Assembly (NCBI RefSeq): GCF_025231485.1
Contig: NZ_CP104003.1
Location: 2,914,001 to 2,978,000 of the forward strand
Origin: Salinirubellus salinus
GTDB taxonomy: Archaea; Halobacteriota; Halobacteria; Halobacteriales; Haloarculaceae
Direction of reading: 5' to 3'
DNA: 64,000 nt
The notes beneath the pieces are model-generated. The model did not search any database. It saw only the letters and a list, made by a program, of their open reading frames with translations, and had not been told where the DNA came from. Of this stretch, positions 34,436-43,629 are shown piece after piece. A program made the position numbers and the translations under genes. Position 1 is the stretch's first letter; every line of letters begins with the position of its first letter.

Positions 34436-35788
34436 TCACGGCCGCGGGCGGAGGACGCGCCACACCACGCCAGGCCGCAGGAGCGAGGCGGGTTCTCGCT
34501 CCATCATGATGACCCGGAAGAGTGCGTCACTGAGCGCCCCGTCGGTGTGTGCCCGCCGGGTCAGCCGGGAGAGGTACCGGGCGAGGAGGTCGGCACCCCG
34601 TGGTTTCGGGCCGGTCGTCTGGGGGAACTGGAAGTCGGCGCCGACGGCCATCGTCCACGCGACGTCGGTCACTGGCGAGACCCGGTCGAAGAACCGCTCA
34701 CCGAGCGACGCTCGCCCCCCGTCTGCCAGCGCGTGGTGGAGGACGAGCGCCCCGAGCGTGGCCACCGAGATCCCCTGTCCGTATATCGGGTTGTAGCTGG
34801 CGACGGCGTCGCCGACGACGACCAGTCCCTCGGGCACCCGGTCGAGCGACTCGTAGCGGTGTCGCCGGTTCGAGGGGAACGGGTACCGGACGACCTCGTC
34901 GTCGCGTCTGGGATGGTCGGCGAGCAGTCGCTCCACGTCGGGGAACGGGAGGCCCGCGGCGAACGCTTCGAACTCGTCCGGGTCGGACGGTGGACTCGTC
35001 CCGTGGACCCCGTGCAACACCACCTGCCAGCGACCCCCCTCGACGGGCGCCGCCCCTGCCCCTCGGGTGTTCGGTGGGGACGCCGGTCCCCAGATGGCGT
35101 CTCGCTCGTCGGGTGGTCGCTCCACGACGATGGTGCTGTACTCGAGGCCGACGTGGACCTCGTCGACGGGTGGACGCTCGTAGCCGTGCTCGGCCAGCCA
35201 CGCCGGCGTCCGACTCGCTCGCCCGGTCGCGTCCACCACGAGGTCGGCCGACACCGTCTCCCGGTCACCCGTCTCGTTCCTGACGACGGCGCCGGTAACC
35301 CGGCCTGCCGACTCGTCGAAGCGATAGCCGGTCGAGTGGCACTCTCCCCGGAGTTCGACCCCGTCGAGGCTGGCCACGCACTCGCGGAGGACGTGCTCGA
35401 ACAGTGGTCTGCTGGCCGAGTACATCGGCATCCGCCTCGGTCCGTCGGCGAGGAAGCCCCCCTCGTCGTAGAGCCGGAAGTCGCTCGCGGCGTCGATGAC
35501 GAGTCCACCGGCAGCGACGAGGCTCTCACCGTAGCTCGGGAACAGGTCCTCGATCGTCGACCGCCCGGCCTCCAGCAGGGCGTGTGGTTGCGCGGCCTGC
35601 GGGACCCCGTCACGTGGGACGGGGGCGTCGGGCAACGGGTCACGCTCGAGGACGGTGACCGTCCCGTACTCGTCGGCGAGGACGCGTGCGGTACAGAGCC
35701 CGGCGACGCTCCCGCCGAGGACGACCGCGTGGCCGTCACCACGCGAGAGTCGGTCGCCGTCGTAGCGCGGGACGGTCGAGAGCGTCAT
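34436..35788 (-). CDS. FAD-dependent oxidoreductase (geranylgeranyl reductase/monooxygenase type)
   Basis: A 450-residue flavoprotein. The N-terminal dinucleotide fold is HAVVLGGSVAGLCTARVLADE and the second FAD motif is VPEGLVVVGDAVASYNPIYGQGIS. VVDATGRASRTP is the DG-like middle motif. This places it in the para-hydroxybenzoate-hydroxylase/tryptophan-halogenase superfamily. The substrate is unknown. Its ATG overlaps the stop of the acyl-CoA synthetase by one base, so it is the last gene of a three-gene operon. Confidence 0.8.
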   Translation of the reverse strand: MTLSTVPRYDGDRLSRGDGHAVVLGGSVAGLCTARVLADEYGTVTVLERDPLPDAPVPRDGVPQAAQPHALLEAGRSTIEDLFPSYGESLVAAGGLVIDAASDFRLYDEGGFLADGPRRMPMYSASRPLFEHVLRECVASLDGVELRGECHSTGYRFDESAGRVTGAVVRNETGDRETVSADLVVDATGRASRTPAWLAEHGYERPPVDEVHVGLEYSTIVVERPPDERDAIWGPASPPNTRGAGAAPVEGGRWQVVLHGVHGTSPPSDPDEFEAFAAGLPFPDVERLLADHPRRDDEVVRYPFPSNRRHRYESLDRVPEGLVVVGDAVASYNPIYGQGISVATLGALVLHHALADGGRASLGERFFDRVSPVTDVAWTMAVGADFQFPQTTGPKPRGADLLARYLSRLTRRAHTDGALSDALFRVIMMEREPASLLRPGVVWRVLRPRP

Positions 35789-37500
35789 CAGACGCCCTCG
35801 CGCTCCCTGAGCCCCTGCCGGCGAACCTTCCCGGTCGTCGTCCGCGGCAGTGCCTCGACGAACTCGAGTTCACGCGGGTACTCGTACTTCGCCAGTCGGT
35901 GCTTGACGTGGTCCTGTAGCTCCTCGCGCAGCACCTCGTCGGGCGTGTGGCCCTCGCTCGGGACGACGAACGCCTTGGCGACCTCGCCCCGCTCGGCGTG
36001 AGGGACGCCGATGACGCCCGCCACTGCGACGGCCGGGTGTCCCGTCAGGGTCTCCTCGACCTCGTCCGGTCCGACGCGGTAGCCCGAGGTGACGATGACG
36101 TCGTCCTTGCGGCTGTGGAACTCGAACGAGCCGTCGGAGTGGCGGCGTCCGAGGTCGCTCGTCCGGTGCCAGCCGTCGTCGCGCACGGCTGCCGTCTTCT
36201 CGGGCTCGTTCCAGTACTCGAGGAACGCCATCGGGTTCTCCTCGTACCGGACGGCCAGTTCGCCGACCTCGCCGTCGTCGACCCGTTCGGGCCGCTCGGG
36301 GTCGACGACGGCGACCTCGGAGCCGGGGAGTGCCCTCCCCATCCGTCCGGGCTGGTGGCCGATGCCGAGCGCCTCGCAGTCACCGACGAACACGCCCAGC
36401 TCCGTCTGGCCGTAGGCCTCGTGGACCGCCACGTCACCTGCGACCGCCTCGAGCCACTCGACCACGTCCTGGTCCAGCGCCTCGCCACCCTGGACGGCCA
36501 CCGAGAGCGACGAGAGGTCCCACCGGTCGACGTCGTCGACGCCCATCAGCATCCGGTAGACTGTGGTCGGCCCCGCGACGCTCCCCACGTCGAACCGCTC
36601 GACGACGTCGAGGGTCCGCTCGGGGTCGAAATCCGGATTCGCGTCGGCCACGATGGCCCCGCCGTGGTAGAGACTCGACAGCAGGCCGACGTACATCGTC
36701 GCGACCCACGACCACTCCACCGGCGAGTACATCGGCTGGTCGGTCGACGGCTCCATGTTCCACCCCACCGTCAGGTAGACGACGAGCGCCCCCAGCAGGA
36801 ACCGGTGGGCGTGGAGCGTCCCTTTCGGCGGGCCGGTGGTTCCGCTCGTGTAGAGCAGGGCTGCCGGGTCGTCGGCGCCTACTGCTCGCGACTCGAACCG
36901 TCGGGACTCGCCCGCGATGGCGTAGTGAAAGCCCGTCTCGTCGCCCCGCGAGCGCCCGTCGACCGTGAGGACCGTCTCCAGGTCGGGTGCCGCCCCGTCG
37001 TCCCGGACCTCGCGGAGCGCCTCGAGGGCCGCTCGGTCGGCGACGAACGCGCGGGTCCCGCTGTCGCGCAACCGGTAGCCCAGCCCCTCCGGGCCGAACA
37101 GCAGGCTCAGCGGGACCGTCACCGCTCCCAGTTTCCAGGCCGCGAGGTGCGCGGCGACGAACTCGGCCTTCTGGGCGCCGCTGACCGCGACACGATCGCC
37201 CGGACCGATCCCTTCGCCCGCGAGGTAGTTGGCCAGCCGATTCGACAGCGTCTGCAGGTCGCCGTAGGTGTAGGTCCGCGTCGATTCGCCGTCCGCCGCC
37301 AGTGCCACGATGGCGCCCCGGTCCGGGTCGGCCTCGGCCCACCGGTCACAGCAGTAGGTCGCCGCGTCGAACCGCTCCGGTACCTCCCACTCGAACGCCT
37401 CGTACAGCTCCTCGTACCCCTCCCACTCCCGCTCGTGGAAGCGGTAGGTCTCGATGCGTGGGTCGACGTCGGCCCTCGGCCTCGGCTGTTCGGTCGCCAT
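35788..37500 (-). CDS. Acyl-CoA synthetase (AMP-forming)
   Basis: A 570-residue ANL-family enzyme that activates a carboxylic acid to its CoA thioester through an acyl-AMP. Motifs in order are the P-loop-like YTSGTTGPPKGT, AYGQTELG, GWHRTSDLG, RKDDVIVTSGYRVGPDEVEE and the C-terminal PRTTTGKVRRQ with the catalytic Lys. It is most like haloarchaeal acetyl/medium-chain acyl-CoA synthetases, and the exact acid cannot be read from sequence. It follows the SnoaL-like gene by 6 bases and overlaps the flavoprotein gene. Confidence 0.9.
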   Translation of the reverse strand: MATEQPRPRADVDPRIETYRFHEREWEGYEELYEAFEWEVPERFDAATYCCDRWAEADPDRGAIVALAADGESTRTYTYGDLQTLSNRLANYLAGEGIGPGDRVAVSGAQKAEFVAAHLAAWKLGAVTVPLSLLFGPEGLGYRLRDSGTRAFVADRAALEALREVRDDGAAPDLETVLTVDGRSRGDETGFHYAIAGESRRFESRAVGADDPAALLYTSGTTGPPKGTLHAHRFLLGALVVYLTVGWNMEPSTDQPMYSPVEWSWVATMYVGLLSSLYHGGAIVADANPDFDPERTLDVVERFDVGSVAGPTTVYRMLMGVDDVDRWDLSSLSVAVQGGEALDQDVVEWLEAVAGDVAVHEAYGQTELGVFVGDCEALGIGHQPGRMGRALPGSEVAVVDPERPERVDDGEVGELAVRYEENPMAFLEYWNEPEKTAAVRDDGWHRTSDLGRRHSDGSFEFHSRKDDVIVTSGYRVGPDEVEETLTGHPAVAVAGVIGVPHAERGEVAKAFVVPSEGHTPDEVLREELQDHVKHRLAKYEYPRELEFVEALPRTTTGKVRRQGLREREGV

Positions 37501-37506
37501 CAGCGG

Positions 37507-37965
37507 TCACCCGGTCGGGTCCTCGACGAGGCCGAGTTGTTCGAACAGGCCGAGGTCGTCCTGTCGGTAGCGCTTCTCCGTGATCTTCCCGTCCGCGATC
37601 CGGAACAGCGCGACACCCTCCACCGCTATCGACTCGCCGGTCGGCTCGACGCCGAACATCGGGCCCTCGTGGGTGCCGGCGAGGGTCCACCGGGCGGCCA
37701 CCCGGTCGCCCGAGACGAACGTCTCGTGGAGCTCCCCTCGGACGTCCGGGAACGCGCCCAGCAGTTCGCCCGCGTACTCCGCGTAGGCGTCCAGTCCCTC
37801 CACCGGGCCGTCGACACCCAGCAGTCCGTGGGCCACCACGTCATCGGTCATCGTCTCGCGAAGCACCGCGGGGTCCTTCTCGTTGTACCCCTCCTCGACG
37901 TATCGTCGTACCACGGCCGCGTGGTCGCGTTGCGTCGCGTCGTGTCCCGTAGTCTGGTCTGACAT
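37507..37965 (-). CDS. SnoaL-like ester cyclase/isomerase-fold protein
   Basis: A 152-residue alpha+beta-barrel protein of the SnoaL/ester-cyclase type. Visible features are VVRRYVEEGYNEKDPAVL, FPDVRGELHETFVSGDRVAARWTLAG and FRIADGKITEKRY, the usual core of this fold. Members act on polyketide-like or cyclic substrates, or have no known activity. It is the first gene of the three-gene operon (37965 to 34436), divergent from the HTH regulator at 38119. Confidence 0.75.
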   Translation of the reverse strand: MSDQTTGHDATQRDHAAVVRRYVEEGYNEKDPAVLRETMTDDVVAHGLLGVDGPVEGLDAYAEYAGELLGAFPDVRGELHETFVSGDRVAARWTLAGTHEGPMFGVEPTGESIAVEGVALFRIADGKITEKRYRQDDLGLFEQLGLVEDPTG

Positions 37966-38097
37966 GCTCTCTCCACACGGTCGCCCGGGCTCCGGCCGAC
38001 CGCGCGTCACGGAGGTGGGCCGCCAGCCCCATCCCATTACTCGGTGGGGACGGTCCCACGGTGTGAGCGTACACCCACGGTGCGAACATTGATACCA

Positions 38098-38114
38098 CGT
38101 GACACGCGTGTTTC
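38098..38114. promoter_or_regulatory. Palindromic operator candidate
   Basis: CGTGACACGCGTGTTTC contains the perfect palindrome ACACGCGTGT at 38103-38112, immediately before the regulator start (38119) and between two divergent transcription units. It is a plausible binding site for the HTH protein itself. Confidence 0.45.
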
Positions 38115-38118
38115 GGAC

Positions 38119-38943
38119 ATGTGCGCCGAGCGTCACCCCTTGTGCGAACCGGCACTCGAGGACGTGGCGTACCTCTCGCGGTCGGCCAACCGGGTCCGGC
38201 TGCTGCGGGCGCTCACCGACGGCCCGGTGTCCCGTCGCCGTCTCATGGAGTCGACGGGCGTCTCGCGGACCACCCTCGGTCGCATCCTCAACGAACTCAC
38301 CGACCGGGGCTGGGTCGAGCGGGAGACGGACGGTCGGTACGTCGCGACGACGACGGGCGAGCACGTCGTCCGGGCGTTCCTGCCGACGGTGGAGGCGCTG
38401 GAGACGGTCCGGTCGCTGGGTGAGGCCGTCCAGTGGCTCCCGCCGTCGGTCGACGCCGTCGGGCTGGCAGCGTTCCGCGACGCGACGGTCCACCGTCCGG
38501 TGGCCAACGAGCCGCTGTCGTTCGCCCGCGAACTCGTCGACCGCATCGAATCGGCGACGCGGTTCCGAACGCTCACGTATCTCGCCCCACCGATGCACAG
38601 TTTCGCCGTGGTGATGCACGAGCGCATCCGGGACGGCGGGCTGGAGAGCGAGTTCGTCTTCGCCGGCGGCCTGGTCGAGCACCTCGCCGGGGACCCCGAA
38701 CGCCGCCGTCGGTGGCACGAGTCCGTCGCGTTCGGGACCGTCGTCTACCGCTACGACGGCCACATCCCGTGCAACCTGTTCCTGTTCGACCGGACGGTCC
38801 TGATCCCGAACACGGACCCCGACAAGGGGCCGACGGGCGGGTTCCTCGAGTCCGACGACGACGACGTGTACGGCTGGGCGACCGACCTCATCGAACGGTA
38901 CCGGGACGCGGCCGAACGGGTCCCGGCCGAGACGTTCGCGTGA
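38119..38943 (+). CDS. Winged-helix transcriptional regulator, haloarchaeal type
   Basis: A 274-residue regulator. The N-terminal ~90 residues form an ArsR/IclR-like winged helix (RVRLLRALTDGPVSRRRLME, then GVSRTTLGRILNELTDRGWVE as the recognition helix region). The C-terminal part is the ligand-sensing domain common in haloarchaeal proteins of this class (TYLAPPMHSFAVVMHERIRDG, then a conserved HIPCNLFLFDRTVLIP). Located divergently from the SnoaL-ACS-FAD operon, it probably controls that operon. Confidence 0.82.
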   Translation: MCAERHPLCEPALEDVAYLSRSANRVRLLRALTDGPVSRRRLMESTGVSRTTLGRILNELTDRGWVERETDGRYVATTTGEHVVRAFLPTVEALETVRSLGEAVQWLPPSVDAVGLAAFRDATVHRPVANEPLSFARELVDRIESATRFRTLTYLAPPMHSFAVVMHERIRDGGLESEFVFAGGLVEHLAGDPERRRRWHESVAFGTVVYRYDGHIPCNLFLFDRTVLIPNTDPDKGPTGGFLESDDDDVYGWATDLIERYRDAAERVPAETFA

Positions 38944-38958
38944 CCCGGACTGCTGCGC

Positions 38959-40158
38959 TCACCCCTCCCCGCTCCCGAACGCCGCCCGCCCCTCGTCCGG
39001 TTCGAGACCGAGCAACGCCGGCAACAGCGCCACCGCCAGCAGCATCTCCGCCCCGCCGACGACGAGGAAGGCGGCGACGTAGCCGAACTCCTCGGCGAGC
39101 ACGCCGCCGGCGACGATGCCGAGCAGGAAGCCGAGCGAGCCCACGATGTTGAACCCGCCGACGGCGGTCCCCCGGTCGTCGACGCCGGCGAGGTCACCGA
39201 CGAGCGCCAGCGTCGCCGGCGCACAGAGCGCCCCGCCGGCCCCCACGAGGACCATCACGACGGCGGCGACGGTGGCGTTCGGTGAGAGCCCGACGCCCAC
39301 GACCGCGAGGCCGAAGAACAGCGACCCAGCGGCGATGGGCAGCGTCCGACCCACCCGGTCCGAGAGGACGCCGAACGGGTACTGGAGGAGCGCGAACGGG
39401 GCGAAGAACGCCCCCAGCAGCAGGCCGGTCTGTCCGGGGTCGAGGCCGAACTCGGTCTGGAAGAAGAACGTGCCGACGAGCGCGAAGAACCCCGCCGTGG
39501 TCCGGTCGACGAGGCCGAACGCGTAGGGGACGAGCAGGCCGGGCCGTCGCCGGACGCTGGCGAACGTCTCGAGGACGGAGGGGCGAGCGCCACTCGGGGC
39601 ACGGTCGGGCACCCGCAACACGAGGAGGGCGGCGACGGCGAACAGCAGGGCGGTCACGAGCAGCGGGGCACGCACGTCCACGTCGTAGAGCCGCCCGCCG
39701 ACCGGCGCGCCCATCGCCGTCCCGAGGCCGATGGCGATGCCGGCGGCGCCGGTGTTGCGCCCGCGCCCGCCGGGGAGGTCGAGCAACATGGTGACGGCGA
39801 GCGAGAACGCCCCGCCCGTGGCCGCGCCCTGCAGGAACCGGACCGCGAGGACGGCGAGGAACGGCGGGTCGACGGGAAGGAGGGCGACGAGGACGAGGTA
39901 GGCGACGGCGCCCCCGAGCGCCCCGGCGGCGATGAACGGAGTCCGTCGGCCGGTCGAGTCCGAGAGCGCCCCCCAGACGGCGGCGAAGAGCACGACGCCG
40001 GCGAACTCCGCCGCGAGGAAGGGGGTGCCCGCGCCGATGTCGCTCGGCTGGCCGAGCGCCGCCACCAGCTGCGGGACGCCGGGGTAGAGCAGCACCTGCG
40101 CGAACAGGACGACGAACACCACCCCGGCGAGCAGCGCCCGTTCCCGGCGGACGGTCAT
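38959..40158 (-). CDS. MFS transporter
   Basis: A 399-residue major-facilitator protein with twelve hydrophobic segments. The loop 2-3 motif is [13 protein letters not shown] and the equivalent loop 8-9 motif is [13 protein letters not shown], as in drug-efflux-type MFS proteins. A conserved helix-5-like motif is present ([16 protein letters not shown]). The transported compound is unknown. The start at 40158 (MTVRRERAL) is preferred over a Met nine codons earlier. It ends 16 bases from the regulator gene, which converges on it. Confidence 0.85.
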   Translation of the reverse strand: MTVRRERALLAGVVFVVLFAQVLLYPGVPQLVAALGQPSDIGAGTPFLAAEFAGVVLFAAVWGALSDSTGRRTPFIAAGALGGAVAYLVLVALLPVDPPFLAVLAVRFLQGAATGGAFSLAVTMLLDLPGGRGRNTGAAGIAIGLGTAMGAPVGGRLYDVDVRAPLLVTALLFAVAALLVLRVPDRAPSGARPSVLETFASVRRRPGLLVPYAFGLVDRTTAGFFALVGTFFFQTEFGLDPGQTGLLLGAFFAPFALLQYPFGVLSDRVGRTLPIAAGSLFFGLAVVGVGLSPNATVAAVVMVLVGAGGALCAPATLALVGDLAGVDDRGTAVGGFNIVGSLGFLLGIVAGGVLAEEFGYVAAFLVVGGAEMLLAVALLPALLGLEPDEGRAAFGSGEG

Positions 40159-40230
40159 CACCCGAGCTAGGACACCCCCGCACAAGAGCGCACCCCTCCG
40201 TACACGACTACTTCCACCGCGACTCCCGCC

Positions 40231-40240
40231 GACTTATACG
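40231..40240 (+). promoter_or_regulatory. TATA-like box of the hjc operon
   Basis: GACTTATACG centred 27 bases before ATG 40263, consistent with a leaderless transcript. Confidence 0.6.
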
Positions 40241-40262
40241 GGCCGGCGCCTCACACGTCGGT

Positions 40263-40787
40263 ATGGCCAACTCGAACGCGAAGGGTGACCGCCGCGAGCG
40301 CGAACTCGTCAACGCCCTCGACGAGCGCGGCTTCGCGGTGATGCGCGCGCCCGCCTCCGGCAGTGCCACCGAACGCGAGTTGCCGGACGTGCTGGCGGGT
40401 GACGGCGAGGTCTTCTACGCCATCGAGGCCAAGTCGTCGTCGGGCCGCCCCATCTACCTCGACGGCGAGGAGGTCGAGGCGCTCGTCTACTTCGCCCGCA
40501 ACTTCGGCGCCAAGCCGCGGGTCGCGGTGCGGTTCGACCGCGAGGACTGGTACTTCTTCCACCCCGCCGACCTCCACGTCACCGACGGCGGGAACTACCG
40601 CGTGAAGAAGGAGACGGCACTCGCCGACGGCGTCGACATGGAGGAGCTCACCGGCGGGTCGAAGAAGGTGACGCTGGACGAACTCGCCGCTGCACGTGAG
40701 GCGGAGTCGCGCGACACGACCGAGATACTCCACGCGGTGGCGTCGGGCGATCTGACCGTCGACGAGGCGGCCCTGATGCTGGAGTGA
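40263..40787 (+). CDS. hjc: Holliday junction resolvase Hjc
   Basis: Archaeal structure-specific nuclease that cuts four-way DNA junctions. The 174-residue protein keeps the catalytic set: Glu in [10 protein letters not shown], Asp in ELPDVLAG and the E-x-K pair in AIEAKSSSG. The last ~45 residues ([19 protein letters not shown] onward) are an extra acidic helical tail. It is the first gene of a three-gene operon whose other members start inside the preceding stop codons. Confidence 0.93.
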   Translation: MANSNAKGDRRERELVNALDERGFAVMRAPASGSATERELPDVLAGDGEVFYAIEAKSSSGRPIYLDGEEVEALVYFARNFGAKPRVAVRFDREDWYFFHPADLHVTDGGNYRVKKETALADGVDMEELTGGSKKVTLDELAAAREAESRDTTEILHAVASGDLTVDEAALMLE

Positions 40788-41428
40788 CCCGGTCCGTCCC
40801 CGCCCGCGCCCTCCTCGCGCTCGGCGTGGGCCTCGTCCTCCTGTCCGCTCCGCTCGCGGCCGGCGGACTCGGACCGCAGACGGTCTACACGTACGAACCT
40901 CGGCCGGTCGACCGCTCGAACGGCGAGACCGTCGAGACCCTCTACGACCTCCCGGGCGTCGCCTACGGCACCGGTGCCCCGCTCCGCCTGACCCGCGAGG
41001 CGGCCGCGAACGGCACCGTCGAACGCGACGCCGAGGCCGTCGCCCCCGCGGTGCGGAACCTCACGCGCTACCGCTTCGTCGCCGACGACTTCGCGGACCG
41101 GTACTACAGTGTCGACGCTCGAACCGATGAGGGCCGGTTCGTCCTGGACGCGGCCCGCGCCGACACCGCGGCCGTCGTCGACGCGTTCGCGGTGGCGCCC
41201 GACGAGGCACCTCGCCCGGTCCGCCGGGCGCTTGAGGACGCCTCCGTCACCTCCCCGCGACGGGTGAACACGACGCTGGTCGGAGGGAGCGGGGACCCCA
41301 CGATCGTCGTCCGGACCGGGAGCGAACGGGCGAGCGACCCGCTCGCGGTGCCGAAGGTGGCCTCGCTCGCGCTCGGTGTCGCGCTCCTGCTCGGCGGCCT
41401 CCTCGGACTTCGAGGTGAGCGCGCGTGA
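40784..41428 (+). CDS. Membrane-anchored protein, paralogue 1
   Basis: A 214-residue protein starting at GTG 40784, overlapping the hjc stop (GTGA). A signal-like helix spans residues 8-27. An external domain (~110 residues) starts with [20 protein letters not shown], and a C-terminal membrane helix lies at about 192-208. The external part shares VYTYE-x-x-PVD, the DLP stretch, the LTRYRFVxxD area and a [11 protein letters not shown]-like motif with the next gene, so the two are tandem duplicates. No known family is recognised. Confidence 0.75.
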   Translation: MTRSVPARALLALGVGLVLLSAPLAAGGLGPQTVYTYEPRPVDRSNGETVETLYDLPGVAYGTGAPLRLTREAAANGTVERDAEAVAPAVRNLTRYRFVADDFADRYYSVDARTDEGRFVLDAARADTAAVVDAFAVAPDEAPRPVRRALEDASVTSPRRVNTTLVGGSGDPTIVVRTGSERASDPLAVPKVASLALGVALLLGGLLGLRGERA

Positions 41429-42153
41429 GTGGGGACGACTCGGACCTGCCGGTCACGCCGGAGGCCCTCGAGGAGGCCGAGGGCGACTCGCTGCTCTCGG
41501 CCCGTACGAAGCGTGTCCTCGCCGTCGCGGTCCTCGTCCTCGGACTGGCGCTGGCCGCCCCACCCGCCTTCGGCGACGGCCCGGACGCCGACACCGTCTA
41601 CACCTACGAGGCGGTCCCCGTCGACCCGGACGGTCGCTCCGTCGGCGTGCTCGTCGACCTGCCCGAGGCGACCTACGTCTACGGCGACGTGGCCGAGGCG
41701 GTCGTCAGCGCGGAGAACGAGACGTACGAGCGGACCACGGCCGAGGCCGGCACGCGCCGGCTCGTGGACACGCTCGAACCGGTCCGGTTCGTCCGCGAGA
41801 GCGGGCAGGGACGGTTCTACCGGGTGGACCTGACTGTCGACGGCCGGACCATCCGGCTCGACAGCGACCGCGTCGACGGGGAGACGCTCGTCTCGGCGCT
41901 CGCGGTGTCGCCGAGCGAGGCGCCCGACCGGGTCCGGTCGCTCTACGAGTCGGCCAGCGCGGGCGGCGACACGCAGTTGGCGACCAAGCGGCCCGTGACG
42001 CCGACGCTGCTGGACACGCCCGAGGGGTACGTCGCCGTCGTCACCGTCGGGCAGGAGACCCGCCCGGACCCGCGGGCGACGGAGAAGGTACTGATGCTGG
42101 CGCTCGGGCTGGTGCTGACGTTCGCGGGTGCGGTGGCCTACACGCGCGTCTGA
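41425..42153 (+). CDS. Membrane-anchored protein, paralogue 2
   Basis: A 242-residue protein starting at GTG 41425, overlapping the preceding stop. It has a cytosolic acidic head of about 28 residues, then a membrane helix (LAVAVLVLGLALAAPPAF). An external domain beginning VYTYEAVPVDPDGRSVGVLV follows, with a C-terminal helix (VLMLALGLVLTFAGAVAY). Shared features with its upstream paralogue include FVRESGQGRFYRVDLTVDG against [20 protein letters not shown] and SPSEAPDRVRSLYESAS. Function is unknown; the tight coupling to hjc is unexplained. Confidence 0.75.
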   Translation: MSGDDSDLPVTPEALEEAEGDSLLSARTKRVLAVAVLVLGLALAAPPAFGDGPDADTVYTYEAVPVDPDGRSVGVLVDLPEATYVYGDVAEAVVSAENETYERTTAEAGTRRLVDTLEPVRFVRESGQGRFYRVDLTVDGRTIRLDSDRVDGETLVSALAVSPSEAPDRVRSLYESASAGGDTQLATKRPVTPTLLDTPEGYVAVVTVGQETRPDPRATEKVLMLALGLVLTFAGAVAYTRV

Positions 42154-42168
42154 GCCGAGTGGGCGTAC

Positions 42169-42891
42169 TCAGCGGGCGTCCACGAGGCGCTCCCCGCGTG
42201 CTTCGAGCCGCGAGAGGGGGAACTGGTACCGTCGGAGGTCCGAGAGCGGGTGGCCCACCCCCTTCGAGAACGGGTAGACCGCCTCCACCACGGGGTCGTC
42301 GCGGGGGTACCCCGCGTTGTTGTGGTAGTCCGCCACCGTCGTCCCGGCGGCCTCGATTGTCGTCTCGTCCGCCCGGTCCCCGGTGACGCGGACGACGGCG
42401 AGCAGGTCGCCCGTCTCGCGGTCCGTGACGAGCGCGCCCGGTTCGGGTCGACAGGCGTCACAGAGGGCCGGGCCGACCTCCGGCAGGTAGCGCGTCTCGC
42501 CACAGACCCGGCAGGTGCCGGCGAGGCGCCCCGGCGGCGGGAGCTCGTGCCGGTTCACCTCGATGGCGACCCGGCGGAGGTGCTTGCACCGTTCGCCGCG
42601 GATACGGTGGTCGGGGCAGCTACAGCGACCGGCGGGCAGGTCGACGACGTGGCCCGTCCCGGAAGCGCTCTCGACGGCGTACTCGCCGCCGCCGAGGGGC
42701 GTCACGGCCATCGGTTCGGTCCACGCCCGGATCGTCCGCTCGTCGGCCCCGCGTAGGTCGGGGGCGAGCGCCCGCTTCGCCGTCGCGTCGTGCGGTCTCC
42801 CGTGTCGTGCGTCACTCGCTGTCGGACCCCCATCGCTTCCGGTGGAGGTGGTCGGGTCGGGTGACGCGGCTGTGTTCTCGAGGTGCGTCAT
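42169..42891 (-). CDS. SWIM zinc-finger protein
   Basis: A 240-residue protein. After a disordered acidic head (~60 residues) comes a SWIM-type site in the order Cys-x-Cys then Cys-x-His: GRCSCPDHRIRGERCKHLRR. A second four-Cys zinc ribbon follows (CRVCGETR, CDACRPEP). The remaining part is unassigned. SWIM domains bind DNA or proteins and haloarchaeal stand-alone members are of unknown role. The ATG at 42889-42891 is preceded by an origin-box-like motif on the plus strand (42914-42930). Confidence 0.78.
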   Translation of the reverse strand: MTHLENTAASPDPTTSTGSDGGPTASDARHGRPHDATAKRALAPDLRGADERTIRAWTEPMAVTPLGGGEYAVESASGTGHVVDLPAGRCSCPDHRIRGERCKHLRRVAIEVNRHELPPPGRLAGTCRVCGETRYLPEVGPALCDACRPEPGALVTDRETGDLLAVVRVTGDRADETTIEAAGTTVADYHNNAGYPRDDPVVEAVYPFSKGVGHPLSDLRRYQFPLSRLEARGERLVDAR

Positions 42892-42913
42892 GGTCGGTTC
42901 GGGAACCGGATGG

Positions 42914-42934
42914 TTCCACGTGAAACGTAGGTTT
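42914..42934 (+). repeat. Origin-box-like motif between SWIM and Nudix genes
   Basis: TTCCACGTGAAACGTAGGTT keeps TTCCAC, GAAACG and AGG of the main origin box but lacks the G-tract. It also contains the imperfect palindrome TTCCACGTGAAA, so it may instead be a promoter-proximal operator for the two divergent genes. Confidence 0.35.
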
Positions 42935-43040
42935 CGAGCGGGTATAGGCTTCCCGGCCGGTCCCACGCCGCCGGAATCGGGGGGCCGCTCGGTGTCCCCC
43001 GCGGCCACGATTTAAGCCGGCAGTCTGACTACCCCCGCGT

Positions 43041-43619
43041 ATGGCTCACGGCGCGCCCGAGCACTGTCCGGCCTGCGGGACGGCCCTCGAGGCGGTCGAC
43101 CCACCCACGGTCAAGCGCTGTTCCACCTGTGAGGAGTACGTGTTCCACAACCCCGTCCCGAACTGCCGGGTGGTCGTGGTGGACGACGACGCCGCGCTCC
43201 TCGTCGAGATACTCGACGCCTACCGGGTCGAGGACCCGCCCTACACCGACGCGAGCGAGTGGATGGTCCCCGGCGGACAACCGAAGGTGGGCGAACAGCC
43301 CGCCGAGACGGCCGCCCGCGAACTCGCAGAGGAGACGAACCTGACCGTCGACCCGACCGACCTCGTCCTGTTCGACGCCGTCTCCCGGCAGGTCGTCGCG
43401 GGGACCCACGCCCTCGTCTGTTGCTTCGCCGTCGAACGCTCGAAGACCGATGGACCCCTCCGGGCCGACTCGGACGCCGGCGACGCCCGGTTCTTCACGC
43501 CCGCCGAGCTGGCTGCGAGCGACCGACGGTTCCGCGAGCTGGCCGTGGAACCCGACCGCTGTCGCTCGTTCGAGTGGTGGACAGAAGCGGCGAGAAGTGC
43601 GGTACCGGGGGCGGACTGA
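43041..43619 (+). CDS. Nudix hydrolase with N-terminal zinc ribbon
   Basis: A 192-residue protein. Residues 9-33 form a zinc ribbon (CPACGTAL, CSTCEEY), as in NADH pyrophosphatase-like enzymes. The Nudix box is GGQPKVGEQPAETAA then RELAEETN, with the catalytic Arg-Glu and paired Glu in place. Nudix enzymes hydrolyse nucleoside diphosphates linked to other groups; the substrate here is unknown. TATA-like ATTTAAG (43010-43016) lies 28 bases before the start. It ends 10 bases from the end of trpS. Confidence 0.85.
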   Translation: MAHGAPEHCPACGTALEAVDPPTVKRCSTCEEYVFHNPVPNCRVVVVDDDAALLVEILDAYRVEDPPYTDASEWMVPGGQPKVGEQPAETAARELAEETNLTVDPTDLVLFDAVSRQVVAGTHALVCCFAVERSKTDGPLRADSDAGDARFFTPAELAASDRRFRELAVEPDRCRSFEWWTEAARSAVPGAD

Positions 43620-43629
43620 CCTCCCGGCG

